Shown here one piece after another: positions 27,230-39,386 of a stretch of DNA of 64,000 bases. A program made the translations under genes and the position numbers. The DNA is from Sipunculus nudus (lineage: Eukaryota > Annelida > Sipuncula > Golfingiida > Sipunculidae). The stretch is taken from assembly GCA_026874595.1 (NCBI GenBank), contig CM049317.1:22580882-22644881 (forward strand), given 5' to 3'. Position 1 is the stretch's first letter, and the number at the start of each line of letters is the position of its first letter. The notes under the pieces were generated by a model. That model did no database searches, had not been told where the DNA came from, and worked only from the letters and a program-made list of their open reading frames with translations.

Positions 27230-28345
27230 TAAATACTCAAGCTGTTTAAATCCAAAATTTGAAAATAAAATCTAAAAAAAAAAAAACAGGCTAGTTAATG
27301 ATTTTTTTAGCTCTATTGTATTAAATTGCACTGTCCAGTTGAAGGCAGGCCATTCTGGTCTCTGAAGGTCAGCCATGCCAGGGACCTTATTTGTAATGGG
27401 TCATTGGAGGAGGTCCCCTGCTGTGACAGGTGTACAGTTATTCTCATAGCAATCCCTCAAGCCCCTATCCCATGGGAACTGATAAAAAATATGACTTTGT
27501 TTGTCCTGTATTTATACAGAGGGTTTGTAATTCTCCCCTCCCCTGCCATTGAGTCCTTGTGCCGGTTCACTCGGAACATTAGGTATATTGCAAATGTGTA
27601 AAACTTATTAAATTAAAAAAATAGCATTAGAAAATAATATATAGTTAAAACACATTCTTGCTTCAGGAGAATGGGACATAAAGTGATTAGCTCCACCTAC
27701 AATATTTTCTGTGTTGTTTGCACCTTGCTAGTATTTCAGCAGTGATGTTTGTGTAATTGGACTATTTTCAAAATGTTTATCATTTGCATTGCTCATGTAC
27801 ATATTACACATGTCTTTCAATAGAAATGGTTTAGAATAGAAGCATTATACCTGGTGTATATGCCACTGCACATGTTCGCATTAGGCCTGTGGTCTTGTGA
27901 TATATTTATTAATTTTGAAAGGATTAATAAGTATTTTTACAACTGTAATTATTTAATAAAATAAATAATATATATATATATTTAATATCATATTATTAAA
28001 TAGATCTAAGTAAACAAATGTGTACACTACTGAACTTTTAACAATTCATCAAAAAGCCAACCAATGACCATGGTAAAAGTACTCCTATCTTATGCATATC
28101 TTATGTTCATAAACTGTTCACATGCTTCAGTTTAAACTTTGGGAAACACATGGCCAGGTCACAAAATATTATTTGCAACAATTTCTTACTAATCAATACA
28201 AAGCAATTATATCAACCAACCTTGATATATATTACCTCTTCCTCTTACACCTTATGTCTATTTGATATTATTTTAGATTTGAACCTTCAAGGTCAACTTC
28301 AGCTGAGCCAAGTGAAGTGACCCAAGAGTCGCTTGTTCCCCTTTC
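27230..28345 (-). repeat. Dispersed repeat family D, inverted partial copy
   Basis: 28345-28025 reads, on the minus strand, like 20513-20830 (GGTCACTTCACTTGGCTCAGCTGAAG...). 27480-27230 reads like 21560-22680, including GGACCTCCTCCAATGACCCA and CTAGCCTG. The intervening part is unassigned. Confidence 0.6.
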
Positions 28346-28603
28346 TTCTTCGCAAGGATCTTAAAAGTATTTTGTATGAAATCCATAAGATTTGAAAGAA
28401 TGATCGATCTTCATACATTGACACATAACATCTCGGTGTGATGAACGTAAATCATACCTGTAGATTAAAGATAAGCATGTACGTATATTGGCCATCTGAA
28501 AATCTAAGTTTCGAAATATCAAATGGTGACAGTCGTACGTAAATATTCTAATATTCGGGCTGATTTATTTAAAAGAACATATCTCGTCCTTAATAAAGAC
28601 AAA

Positions 28604-28860
28604 ACTGAGGTTGCGTGACGGTCCTGTGAGTCTATAAGTACACTAGAGAGGTCTTTACACACACGGTGCGTGTTACATATTCTTGGACTTTAGAATATAT
28701 ATATATATATATATATATATCAAGGTTGGATTACCGGGCCTAGTATATGATCTAGTTATGACAGTCTGCAAACAAGGCATAAAAAGTCACAAGATCAAGG
28801 CTATGGTTATGTCATTGTGTCTGTGAGTATATGTTTGTCTGAATAGATTCATAGTAACAT
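28604..28860 (+). repeat. Dispersed repeat family E, copy 1
   Basis: Aligns with 45405-45680: AGACAAAA, GTGACGGTCCTGTGAGTC, a central (TA)n, GGCCTAGTATATGA and GCATAAAAAGTCACAAGAT occur in the same order. The microsatellite sits at the same place in both copies. Confidence 0.8.
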
Positions 28861-29191
28861 TGTAATGTACTAAGGGCCAGTCTATTACTACAATTCTTAC
28901 TGTCTGTATTTCATCCTGGTTATATATTATGTAAGTTGCAGGTGTTTAAGTTAATTGGGACTTTGTGTATTCAAATGTCAGAGCTGAGTTGCCAGGTATT
29001 TACATACTGACTGTAATTGCGTAGCCTTGATTACATGGCAACTCTATTCAGTCTGATTGCACTTTCATTGCACACCTTTCCTTAATTGCATCTGTGGTGA
29101 CACGTTAGGGAAACCTATGATTGGTTCTCTTATGGTGTATGAATCATGCTTGGAGAGATGCGATGTGTTCAGAGGCAGTTACAAACTGGGG

Positions 29192-29216
29192 GCCAAGCCC
29201 TAAACTTGGGCTTGGC
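29192..29216. other. 9-bp perfect stem-loop
   Basis: GCCAAGCCC / GGGCTTGGC with a 7-base loop; GC-rich against an AT-rich background. It may be part of an unrecognised short repeat. Confidence 0.6.
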
Positions 29217-30590
29217 ATCCCCTCTCCTTATAGTTAAAATAAAGAATATTTTACTCAGAGACTTGTAAGTTTGTCACCAATGCATCCTGGACCAGGTTAT
29301 AATCCCTACAACATGAATACTCTTTCAGGGCATACTCAGGAAGGTACGTGATGAACTGACGCTTTGGCCTTACAATCTTATTAGGAAAAAACACATATCC
29401 AGAACCACGACAAGGTAAGGTTTTATATACAATGATAATTTAAATTTAGTTTTCCTTGTGAAATGAGGTAAGCAACGCAGTACAAATAAAATGTGTAAAA
29501 AACATATACAAGAAATGTTCAGATCCTGATGGCAGAACAAGGGACTCAATATTTGCATATTATGTTTAAAACACACCAGGCCGTAGGTAGTTAATAACAA
29601 AATTCCTGTTCACGCAGAGGTCCTGTGTTTTGCTATATTTAAGATTACCTGTGTGATCAAGTCAGAAACGCCTACGCTGGAATAAATTTTCAGCTAACAA
29701 TATAAAATATGAAACAAATACAGCAAACCCAAATATAAATTGACTGTCATATATCTGTGCCTTGATTTACGATGTTATTCTGAGAGAAGCGTTAATTCAC
29801 ATCAATGCAATCGTCATGCCATAATGATGCATTAATACTTCTAACCTTAATAAGAAGTGTTCACTGTGGTGCACCAAATCAATGATAAATAAATTACGGT
29901 ATTACAGATTATGTCAAGAACAAGATATTTCACAAATTTTATTCTGCTCATAAATAAATAAATAGTCGGCATGTACTGAAACACCCATTCCAAATCTATC
30001 CATTTAAACATACGATGGTCACTCTTATTATACTTTCATTTGTATTTATATTTTCAAACAGTGTGCCTTTGTTGTCAAAGTATCTCTCGTTACACACAGG
30101 AAAATGAGCAATGTGAATACATTGTTTCATTAGAGACAAGAAACACATCTTAGCAGGAATTCAGGACAATCGAGACATCGTAAAGGCACAGGAGGAATTT
30201 ATCTAAATGTACAGGAATGACGGTGTCATCTTAAGGGAAGGAAGGCCGGCAGATATGGGAAAGGAATAACATTTCCTGTGTTTGAATCAAGCAACATCTG
30301 GTAGAGACAAACTTTACACGATAGATATTCATATATTCTGCCCCCCCCCCCCCCCCACCCGTTCCTTCCCGAGTCTGACAGATGGATTTCCTATGAAATG
30401 AATCATAACTGGATGCAAGACATAACAAATCATAATCATGACGCTGCAACTCAGAATCTCAGATATCACAATCTGGACATTCCAATAGTAATTAGAAGAA
30501 TACCATTGTTGAAACATGTTGCACAAAAATAAATAAATGATCAAACGATAATGATAATGCGATAATGATCCTATTGCTTCATGTATCTAC

Positions 30591-30639
30591 CAAGTAGAAG
30601 TGGTGATCTTCTACTTGATGTTCGAGAGGGGTACCTCTC
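30591..30639. other. Two adjacent perfect hairpins
   Basis: CAAGTAGAAG / CTTCTACTTG (30591-30600, 30608-30617; 7-base loop) is followed six bases later by GAGAGG / CCTCTC (30624-30629, 30634-30639; 4-base loop). No T-run or gene is adjacent. Confidence 0.75.
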
Positions 30640-30799
30640 AGCTTTTCATACAGGGCCTTGATCTTTTATACATACACTGATTCACACGGGTTCCACAACA
30701 AACCTTTTTGGCTAAAACAAATTATTCACACAAAATATAATACGCATTTATATAGATTTATATAGATTTAAAAATATATCTATAGACAAATTTTAGTGC

Positions 30800-30803
<4 letters not shown>

Positions 30804-30873
<70 letters not shown>
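30804..30873. repeat. (TA)n-(GA)n compound microsatellite
   Basis: About 40 bases of TA followed by 30 bases of GA. Confidence 0.98.
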
Positions 30874-30874
<1 letters not shown>

Positions 30875-31191
30875 AACTTTATAAATACTTTTGTAATACA
30901 ATCATATAACCTGGCAGGTTTAAATATCCACATATTAACCAAAATGACCAGTAAGAGAAGTTTACATGTAAACTTATATACAATTTAGTTTTTTTCTTTG
31001 GAGTGAAGAAAACCTCTGAACAGATTGAAAATGGCAATTTATATACTTTCAAATCTAAAGGGGGTCACTCGATGTGACAGAAAATATAGGTCGCAAACAA
31101 ATGAAAATACTCTTTTGGGAGAAAAAAACAGCTGCTTAAAGGCTTTGCTATATACCTTTTGCGCCCTCACCAAAGGTTCATATGCTTAGTA

Positions 31192-31853
31192 CAGTGAAAA
31201 CTGGTCTAACGGACACCTCACATAGGTCGAAAACTTGTTATAATAGAAAGATAGTTATGTCCCTTCAATATTCCCTATATGTTTTGTAAAAGCGGGACCT
31301 CTTTTAGGCGGACACCTCACTACTGCGGACAACGGACAGCAGATTTCAAATCAAACCAACATTCTTAGAGTAAATGAACCTAACAAAAACGGACACGATA
31401 CGTCATCTTCGGTGGACGCTGATCACTCGCCCCGGGCAACATCAAATGCCCCGGTTCTGTTGTTGTTCCCGAGACTGGAACAAAAGATTATGCAATCCCT
31501 ATTGCTACCTTAATGCGTGTACGTGCTCCTGTCCCGGTGTAGTGTGCTTACAAGATAAACACAGCTAGGATGAAGCGGTAAACATCGTGTCACTTTATTT
31601 CATGGAATCTTCGCATTTTAAACGTCTTCATTATCTTTTAGATAATTGCTTGGGGACAGCTGATCCAGGATAGGTTTAGAAAATGCCGCTTGATGGCACC
31701 ACGCGTACTCCTACGCGGTATCTTTCACTATCTGAGAAGGTCAAGCTTATTTGACTGAGTGAATCAGCGAAAAAGATCATACCCGCACTTTCAGAAGAAT
31801 TTAAGTGTGGCAAGATACAGGTTGTTTATACACTTTTAGACCAGTTTTCACTG
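31192..31853 (+). mobile_element. pogo/Tigger-like transposon, internally deleted
   Basis: Perfect 18-base terminal inverted repeats CAGTGAAAACTGGTCTAA (31192-31209 and 31836-31853) flanked by TA duplications (31190-31191 and 31854-31855), as in pogo/Tc1-mariner elements. The left end continues CGGACACCTC, typical of Tigger-like ends. The remaining ORF start (31683) supports the assignment. 662 bases is far too short for a full element, so most of the transposase has been lost. Confidence 0.8.
31683..31835 (+). pseudogene. Truncated pogo-like transposase: CENP-B-type HTH remnant
   Basis: From ATG 31683 the frame reads a start with RYLSLSEKVKLI, then a TGA at 31752, then LSESAKKIIPALSEEFKCGKIQVV up to the right inverted repeat. 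This matches the N-terminal helix-turn-helix of pogo/CENP-B family transposases (LSEKVKLI...LAEEFxCGKxQV). The DDE catalytic domain is absent. It is a dead remnant with one stop. Confidence 0.7.
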
Positions 31854-31855
31854 TA

Positions 31856-31886
31856 TATATATGTGTATAATTATATCATTACTATA

Positions 31887-31920
<34 letters not shown>

Positions 31921-32982
31921 TCTAGTTCTGAAAAAAAATTGAACACATAAAACGGAGGGGAAGGTGAATTATCACAGATATTATGGAGTCAAAATTTATT
32001 TTATTGGTACCCTTACCTGATATGTTAAGTCAGATCCTTTTGTTTAAGAGAGTTAGGATATAAATGGTCAATACTGCTCTAAAGCATTAAACTAGATAGG
32101 AAATATTCAGTTTATGACCACGTAAACCCATGTAAGTATAATCTGGTGACCTTCAGGTCACGTAAATAATTGTACTGGCACACGGATATTAAATCATCAC
32201 GAATAGGTAAGAGCTCTGTTTGTATTACATTCTGTACAATCTTCAAAGATTAAATCATTGGATTGGCAACCTATGGTGTGAAATGTAATTTATCAAAGTA
32301 GTGTATGTGTATGTGGATTGAGTCGTGTACCAAGTACAAATTACTGCAGCCTGGACGAGTAAGATTTCCTGTGTACGATATACCTTTTGTGTTCATCAGG
32401 GTAAATTAGATAAACCATTATACACATGTCTAATATTGGGTTCCACGGATTCAATATATTTGCATCAAATGATTCGTGGGAATTATGTCACTCTAAACCT
32501 GTTCAACCGATACCGAATTAAAGAGCCATGAAAAATTAATTATATATTGATATATTATTATATATTTATACTCTTCTTTAAATAGTTCAATTGCTGCATC
32601 TTAAGTCGACGTGCTTGCTTAATAACCTAACAAGAGTAATAACCACATAAATAATTGTATTCTTATAAAACACTCATTACAGGATAAAGAGGACAATGAC
32701 CCAATGATTCTGTAAACAATTACATTACTTACCATGATTTACATAAACAATTACATAACTTTTATGTATTACTTCAATAATCAGGAACATCAGAAATCAA
32801 ATGAACATTCACAGATACCGTTAATGACATAGAAAATAAAAATTAACACATGATAAAGACTATCAATGTGATGGATGATTGCTATAATGTATTGTCAAAA
32901 CAAAAACGCCACCACCAATCTAACATCCAGTTCATCCATATATATTTGTCATACAAATGCCCAGACATGGTTAATTACAGTC
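31856..32982. other. Upstream region of the signal-peptide exon
   Basis: AT-rich, no repeat recognised apart from the (TA)n at 31893. The promoter of the membrane-protein gene would lie here, but no core element can be singled out. Confidence 0.4.
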
Positions 32983-33088
32983 ATGTACCGTTTGATAATG
33001 CATGTGGGGCTAGCAGTCGGTCTCTTTAGTCTCTTCTGCGTCGATGTTGCTTTCACGGGTGCCCATGATGCTTACACGGGTGGCAGAG
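32983..33088 (+). CDS. Signal-peptide exon 1 of a predicted small type I membrane protein
   Basis: The ATG at 32983 starts 35 codons plus one base. The first ~24 residues are a convincing signal peptide: MYRLIMHV, then the hydrophobic GLAVGLFSLFCVDVA. The exon ends in AGAG|GTAACT, a good donor, phase 1. The next plus-strand exon with a matching phase is at 41858. The four exons proposed here (32983-33088, 41858-42007, 43069-43183, 43432-43669) sum to 609 bases, exactly 203 codons ending on TGA. That this exon belongs to that gene is inferred from strand, order and phase; extra exons in the transposon-filled intron cannot be excluded. Confidence 0.55.
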
Positions 33089-33115
33089 GTAACTTGTTAA
33101 CCTTTATATAAAAGC

Positions 33116-33117
<2 letters not shown>

Positions 33118-33177
<60 letters not shown>
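33118..33177. repeat. (TA)n microsatellite
   Basis: About 60 bases of pure TA directly after the signal-peptide exon, abutting the SINE. A second tract lies at 33343-33391. Confidence 0.98.
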
Positions 33178-33179
<2 letters not shown>

Positions 33180-33180
<1 letters not shown>

Positions 33181-33330
33181 ACAGGGTGAGAAATGACTGG
33201 TGGCCCGATCGTGGGAACGAACCCGCACGGCATGCACAGACGTCCGGTATTCTAACCGCTTCGCCAGAAAAGCAAGCTTCTTTGGCAAGGAAGTTGGAAC
33301 GCTTAAATGTGTACCATGACACACACACAC
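33180..33330 (-). repeat. tRNA-derived SINE
   Basis: On the minus strand a box A (TGGCGAAGCGG, 33266-33256) is followed about 33 bases later by a box B (GGTTCGTTCCC, 33223-33213), matching the internal RNA polymerase III promoter of a tRNA. The segment is not a foldable intact tRNA. It is flanked on both sides by (TA)n and (CA)n tracts, a usual context for short retroelements. Confidence 0.65.
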
Positions 33331-33334
33331 ACAA

Positions 33335-33389
<55 letters not shown>

Positions 33390-33391
33390 TA

Positions 33392-35540
33392 GAATGCGAG
33401 TAGCCGTGTTAGTCCCTCAGTGTATAGATAACAGGATGAAGACGCTTTAGTGTTGAATAACTGTTTAATTCAACCACGAGCTTTCGAAGATTATAGCTTC
33501 TTCATCAGGCGTCAAGTGGAAAGGTATAGAAACCGGCTGAATTTATATGTTAGATAAACAATTTCTAATGACCATAATGCATGGTATAGTGTGATGGATC
33601 TGTGATTGGCTACTCTTAATATGTATCATGTTGACCCAGGTTCCGAGTGTGTCATTGTTATTTACCCATAATGCTAGGTTATGAGTGTCCGGATTATGTT
33701 GATTTCATGTCCTCTGACACAATAAGGTTTTAAAGTTCATTATGCTCATCGGCTCAATGTTGATGATGATTGACGACTAATGTGGTGGCGATCTGGTTGT
33801 GCAAGTCCATGATTATGAATAGAGATAATCCACATGTAAATGGTGTATTAAATGATATATTAAATAGTCTGTATCAGAAAGTTTACGTATAAGATGATGA
33901 CGTTTGTCGATTACTTGATATTATTATTGTGCGTAAGCCTTTATTATTGTGCGTAAGCCTGAGAGGTGATCTCACAACACGGCGGTATCAGTGGCGGGAA
34001 TGTGCACGTATGCATGAGGAATGACGTCACGTCATTATCAATATGGAGGGGTCGTTCGGTGCTATTAATATTATGGTATGTCTCAATGTCTGTAGTGTGC
34101 CATGAAACCGGCATCGCGATTTAATCCTTTCCTTATGGTGTCAAATTTATCAATCAATTTTAGTTCCCATACCTTTCGTTGTCGTGTGTCTGTATGGTGG
34201 CCCTTTAGAACGCAAATCTGCATGCATGCTGGCGAGTGTTCCTGTTGAGAAAAATGTTCTCCGACCGGTAAGTTAGTGTCAGCGCTTTAATGGACTGTCT
34301 GTGGCCATTTATTCTGAGACTAAGCATTAGGCTGGTTTCGCCTATATAAATAACTCCTGGGCATATTTGACATAGGATGGCATAGACTACACCTTTACCG
34401 GTGCAGTCAAAGTGTCCCTGAGTAGTGTGTTTGGCATCATGGATAATTAGGGTTTCCTTGCGGACTATGAGTGGGCATGTGCGACAGCGCGGTCTTTTAC
34501 ATGGGAATGTACCGTTAGTGTTATCATATCTGAAGCTTTGATTTTGTACTAATTTTTTATGTAGATTATGGGGTTGTTTATAAGAGAGGAGTGGTGTGTC
34601 AGGAAAGAGGGGTTTTAATGTAGGGTCCGATTCTAATAAAGGTTGTAGATCATGGATAATTCTTTTTAGAGGTTTTAGTATACGGGGATGATATGTTGTA
34701 ACTAACGGTGTGCGAGGGTTTTCTATTTTAATTTTTGGAGCGAGTAGAGAGCTGCGTGAAATTTTAGTGGCTTTTCCTATTTGTTTTTCTACTGTTTTCT
34801 GTTTGTACCCCATATTGATAAAAATATTTTGTAGTTTCGCAATGTTTCGATTTCTATCGAATATGTCGGAACATATCCTATTGTATCTTATGGCTTGGCT
34901 GAATATAATGGATTTACCAACATGGGGTGGGTGACAACTAGTAGGATGGATATTATTATACCTGTCGGTGGGTTTGCGGTAAATAGATGTGTGAATGTTG
35001 CAATCTGTTATTTTTACTGTGGTGTCAAGGAAATTAATCTTATCTACGGAGTACTCCATTTGGAATTTTGTGTGGGGGTGAAAATTATTGAAATCGCTAT
35101 AAAATTTTAATAGGTTTTCATGACCATGATGCCATATAAGAAATATATCGTCGATGTAACGTAGGTAGAGTAAATTTAAATGTTTTTGATCAAGAAAATT
35201 TTCTTCCATGGAAATCAGAAATGTGTTTGCATATTGTGGAGCCATGCGTGTACCCATGGCCGTTCCCATCATCTGAAGATAAATCTTATTGTTGAAGCTA
35301 AAATAATTATGAGTGAGAATAAATTCCGCTAGTTTTTTTTACGACTGATGGGGCTGTCGCATTTTCAGTTTGAAATTTTGTAATTTTAAAGATGCGGCAA
35401 GCCCGTCATTATGGAGGATATTGGTGTAAAGGGATTCCACATCAAGAGTTGCTAAGATAGAATGTGGATTTGACGTTAGTCTCTTTCTAAAAAGGATGTG
35501 GTAGGATTATGTCTAGAGAAGAAACGTATTTATTTTTGGC
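33392..35540 (-). mobile_element. Penelope-like retroelement (RT plus GIY-YIG), decayed copy
   Basis: Minus-strand element bounded on its 3' side by (TA)n near 33391 and on its 5' side by LINE sequence near 35540. Reverse-transcriptase motifs are present (DVESLYTNI upstream of 35341, then MGTAMGTRMAP, YIDD), with a C-terminal GIY-YIG endonuclease typical of Penelope-like elements. Downstream (33395-34080) is an untranslated/LTR-like tail with the CGAGCTTTCGAAG...CTTCTTCATCAGG signature and a 20-base direct duplication (33921-33960). It lies inside the first intron of the predicted membrane-protein gene, antisense to it. Confidence 0.85.
34205..35272 (-). pseudogene. Penelope-like reverse transcriptase/GIY-YIG endonuclease ORF fragment
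   Basis: Longest open part of the element, 355 codons. MGTAMGTRMAP (residues 2-12) is RT motif B, YIDD (39-42) is the catalytic motif C, and INFLD (79-83) follows. A Cys cluster (C258, C263, C266) precedes the endonuclease, whose GVVY (294-297), IYIG (308-311), Arg320 and His324 are in place. Coding similarity continues on both sides in broken form. An in-frame TAA at about 35341 interrupts the N-terminal RT, a frameshift near 35490 lies further upstream, and a frameshift near 34275 displaces the last ~60 residues (GEHFSQQEH...) to another frame ending at 34083. The copy should be inactive unless rescued in trans. Confidence 0.85.
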
Positions 35541-36248
35541 CGTTGTATGCTTGTGGTCATTTGTTTAGATCTGTATTGAGTTTATATGTTTTATCCTGTT
35601 GTAAGTTTTGACGGATTGTTCTATCATATATTCTTTAACAGTCGGTGTGTTTGTGCGTGCTCTTATTTCTGATGTTTTAGTGAACCTACTAACTCTTAAG
35701 GCTGCTCTAAGGGCTTTATTTTGTTGAACTTCTAGTTTATATAAGTGTGTCTTCGCTGCGCCTAAGAAAGCTATGGATCCGTATATGCCTATAGGGCGGA
35801 TCCATTGTTTGTATAGGTGTGCAGCTGTCTCCCGTTAAGGTCCGCCCTTCTTATAGCACACAGCATTTAGAGCTTTGATTCTACTCCACATTGTTGACTG
35901 ATATGCTCTACGTTTGGGCGCCAATTGGCATTTTTGTCAAAAATTACACCTAAGAACCGAGCAGCGTCAGAATCTTTTAAATTTTCGCCTAACAGTTTTA
36001 AGGATTCAAAATATTTTGGTTTGTATGCTTTACTAAACAAAACCGTTTGTGTTTTTGTTGGAATTAGTTTGATACTCTAGGTGTTGCACCAGTTGCTTAT
36101 GCGATCGAGCTGGGCTTGGACTGCGTTGCATGAACAGCAAACGTTGGAACCAGTGACCAAGATGGCTATGTCGTCAGCGTACTGTGAAACGCTGACCATT
36201 TGTCCCGTCTTTGGAAGGTCGTTAACATACAGGATAATGAGCAAAGGT

Positions 36249-36599
36249 CTAGCCACTGAACCTAGGGAGTCCCAGCTTTAAGCGTAATATCCTCAGACGT
36301 TTACCTTTATGATTAACCATAAGGGTTATTTCTGTCAGGAATGAGGAGATTAATCTCATTAGTTTATGTGGCAGATGGGATCTCATAACTTTAATGCGGA
36401 GACCGTTAGACCATACTGCATCAAAGGCCTTTTCTACGTCGAGAAATGTGGCTAAGGTCTGGCCGAGCCGGAACATGTGATCACACGTTGATCTCCCGGA
36501 GCGAAAGCCTAATTGGTCGTCATTAAAAAATGGGCCAACAAGCTTTGCCGGTCTAGTCTCTAAGAACGTAATAATTCGGTTTTTAAGGATTTTTGTCAA
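36249..36599 (-). pseudogene. LINE reverse transcriptase fragment
   Basis: 116 codons with RT motifs of the Jockey group: DDQLGFRSGRST (28-38), FLDVEKAFDAVW (52-63, catalytic Asp54) and SNGL. The catalytic YADD is found outside this frame, at 36181-36170, so at least one frameshift separates the two catalytic motifs. The linker upstream of the RT lies at 36783-36968 (AKSKGKSVSGLDKL). Confidence 0.85.
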
Positions 36600-37999
36600 T
36601 TAGCTTGCCCAGGCAGGATAGCAAGCTGATAGGCCTGAAATTTGTCGGTTTGTCAATTGTCTTGCCAGGTTTGTGGATCACGGTTACTTATGTCCTTCTC
36701 CATTCATTCGGAAAATATCCCCATGAAATGCACAGCGTGTATAGGTTTGCAATTCTCCCTAGACAGGGGTCTGGCATTTTCTTTAGTATTTTGTGAGTTT
36801 GTCCAGACCAGAAACTGATTTGCCTTTTGATTTTGCGAGAGCCTGTTTAACTTCAAAAACTCCCACTGTTCTTACTGCTGCATTGTCGTCACTGTCTTCC
36901 GTGGCTGGGTTTTCTAGAGGATTAAACAATGTTTTATTTTCATCAATTATTTTTTTAGCTGTTTTCAAGAAATCATTCTCGAAGTCAGGGTGTGTCGGGG
37001 TTTTGCGTAATTGCTTTAAAGTATTCGCAAACAGATCTGCACGACACTTTACTGTAGCAGCAACTGTGCCGTCAGGGCGTATTAGGGGTTTAGCCTTTCC
37101 TGTATTTGGGTTTAATTTAGAATTAGAGAAACGTCTAGATTGTTTCCAGAACTCACCTGAGATTGTTTTATGATCTGGACTGTTAATATAATCTGACCAT
37201 TGAGATCGTTTTTGCGACGAGATAGCTCGATCTACTAACCTATTTACTCTATTAAAGAAAGCGTTGGTTTCCGTGGTACGAGTGCGTTGTTAGTATCGCC
37301 TGACTCGTCGCCTTCAGGCTACCATCTCTTTTTTTTCTGGGGTGACGTTCCACCAGTTTCTATTTTTTACTTCTCTCTCTGGAGCGACCGCATTGACAGC
37401 CCTGGTGATACTACGTGTTATGTCTGTTGCGATGCAATCTAACTGTTAAAATGTGATTACGTCAATTTTAGAAGAATCTGGCATATTATTTAAGAGGATT
37501 TCCTGAAAACGACCCCAATCAGCTTTAGCTAGATTGCGAAATAATTATGGCGGGGAAACCTGTGGTTTCCATCTTATGTCTACATTGATCGGGAGATGGT
37601 CCGTTTCGATACACTCCCCTATATAGAACTCAGAGGAGACAGCTATGTTTAGAGTGGCAAGAGGGAGATCTAAAATGTTTCAAGCACCCATAATCGCACT
37701 GTAGAACATTGGCTTATCATCGTTTAACAAAACCAAATTACCATCTGCAAGTTCATCCATACGTATTTTACCAGAGGCGTTACTATATCTAGCACCGTAG
37801 TCTGTATGTGGGCCGTTTAGATTACCTACGATTAGATAATAATTACTTTTGATCTAATTTTTCTGAAAATCTGTTTTTGCAGGGTTGATGGTTCGGGGTT
37901 ATAATCAACTATTAAATGTAGGTATGGAGCTGCCCCATCCGCTCCGTTTATTCTGATTGAGAGGGCTTCGGCTTTAAAATTACTGAACTACTTACTGAC

Positions 38000-38150
38000 A
38001 GAACAATCAAATTTTCTGTCAACAGCGATACCCTCACCCCCTCCAGGACCTTTCTCTCTATCTGAGCGAATCAGGTGATAGTTGCCTAGCGGGAAATGTT
38101 TACCTGGCGTCATTTTAGTTTCAGATATTAAAGCAATGTATATATTATTT
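38000..38150 (-). pseudogene. LINE AP-type endonuclease remnant
   Basis: Reading about 38133 down to 38040 gives ISETKMTPG...GNYHLIRSDRER, the catalytic SETK and DR signature region of the LINE endonuclease/exonuclease/phosphatase domain. Stops appear immediately after, where a GGG-Val-Ala-type loop is expected. Confidence 0.6.
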
Positions 38151-38318
38151 TTATCTAGATAATTTTATAATCCAAGTTTACGCGCGTTTAAGCCATAGTG
38201 TTTACATGTGCAATATTAATAATATTGAACATATTTACACTATTTACAGGGTGTTTTGATAGTTCCTGTTCAGACTAAGGTTGGCCAGTTGTCCTTACTG
38301 GCCAATTTTTCCAGTCTG

Positions 38319-38618
38319 TCAATGTCCGATCTTATGGCTCCGTGGTCGACTTTCTGGCGGAAAAACCTTAAGATCTGCCTCTTTAAATGCGGGGCAGCCG
38401 CAATAGGATGCGATATGGGCACCTGAACAATTCGCGCATCTCGCGTTTGCTTTGTCCATGGAACAGGCACGTATTCCATTTCCGGTCTCTCCGCACCTCA
38501 GGCAGCGGACTGTGTTCTTATATGGTCTGGCTGTATGACCAAAGTGCTGACACTTAAAACATTGGTCAACAGTCTTAAGGTTTCTGTATGGCTCTAACTT
38601 GACAATTATTAGAGCCAA
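38319..38618 (-). pseudogene. LINE ORF1 gag-like zinc-knuckle fragment
   Basis: Contains three CCHC-type knuckles as in Jockey-type ORF1 nucleic-acid-binding proteins. The first (C20, C23, H28) has Tyr33 where the last Cys belongs. The second (C39, C42, C52) has Asn47 in place of His. The third (C61, C64, H68) reads CANCSGAHIASY. Two of the three have lost a zinc ligand, consistent with decay. Confidence 0.8.
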
Positions 38619-39386
38619 TCTGAAATGCGTCTTGAGGGCAGAGTCTTAGTGGGCTTCCCTGTCAAATGTAAGTTTGACAGTCTCACTAGGCCCCTTGGTC
38701 GTGATGAAGGGCGTGGCTTCAGTGACACCTAGGTGTCTTATCTCCCTAACAATGTTAGAGTCAGTGCCGTCCAGGGGAACCTTTATAATACCCCATACTT
38801 GCGTGATGTTGTGGTCGGATGTGGCCGCTTGCCAGTGCCAGCAAAGGTAGCCCGGCTACATCCTCGCAGATTTTGCCATGTGGCGTCGTTTTTCAGTTTG
38901 TCAGCTTCTGTCTGGATTTAGTCAACTAGGCCCCAGCCTGTCGTGATCTTGTCTATCGTCTCTTTCAGTCTGAGTGATTTCAGGAGTAGTCCAGGGTTGA
39001 TCCCCACTATCCTGACGTAGGCATATGTGTTTGCAGTGGGGTTGTCTGTCAGTGTTGGTGTGTTTGCTTTGGGTGGTTGTTGTGCAAGTGTGTTGGTGCA
39101 GATTCCCTCGAATGGCGAGAATTCCTTGGATCAGGGACCATGGAGCACTGGTTTGTGTTTAGTTTGACGTGCGTCCTTGGTCATTTGTGTTTTGTCTGTT
39201 CCTTGGTCGGTTGTAGTACTGGTCTAGTAGTCAGTCAAGTTGTCTTTTGGTTAGCCTCTGCGGAAAGTAGAGTGCTAGCCTTCCGTTTAGCTGTATTATC
39301 CGCCTCGAAGTGCGGCTGCAGGTTAACTGCTGGTGCCTGAGGCTCTGAGCCCGTCGAGGATGTATCCTGAGTTTTCATAACTCGAC

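Larger units (their letters stand above)
28861..31189. other. Gene-free interval
   Basis: Contains the stem-loops at 29192 and 30591, the poly(C) run at 30343 and the compound microsatellite. No exons seen. Confidence 0.55.
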
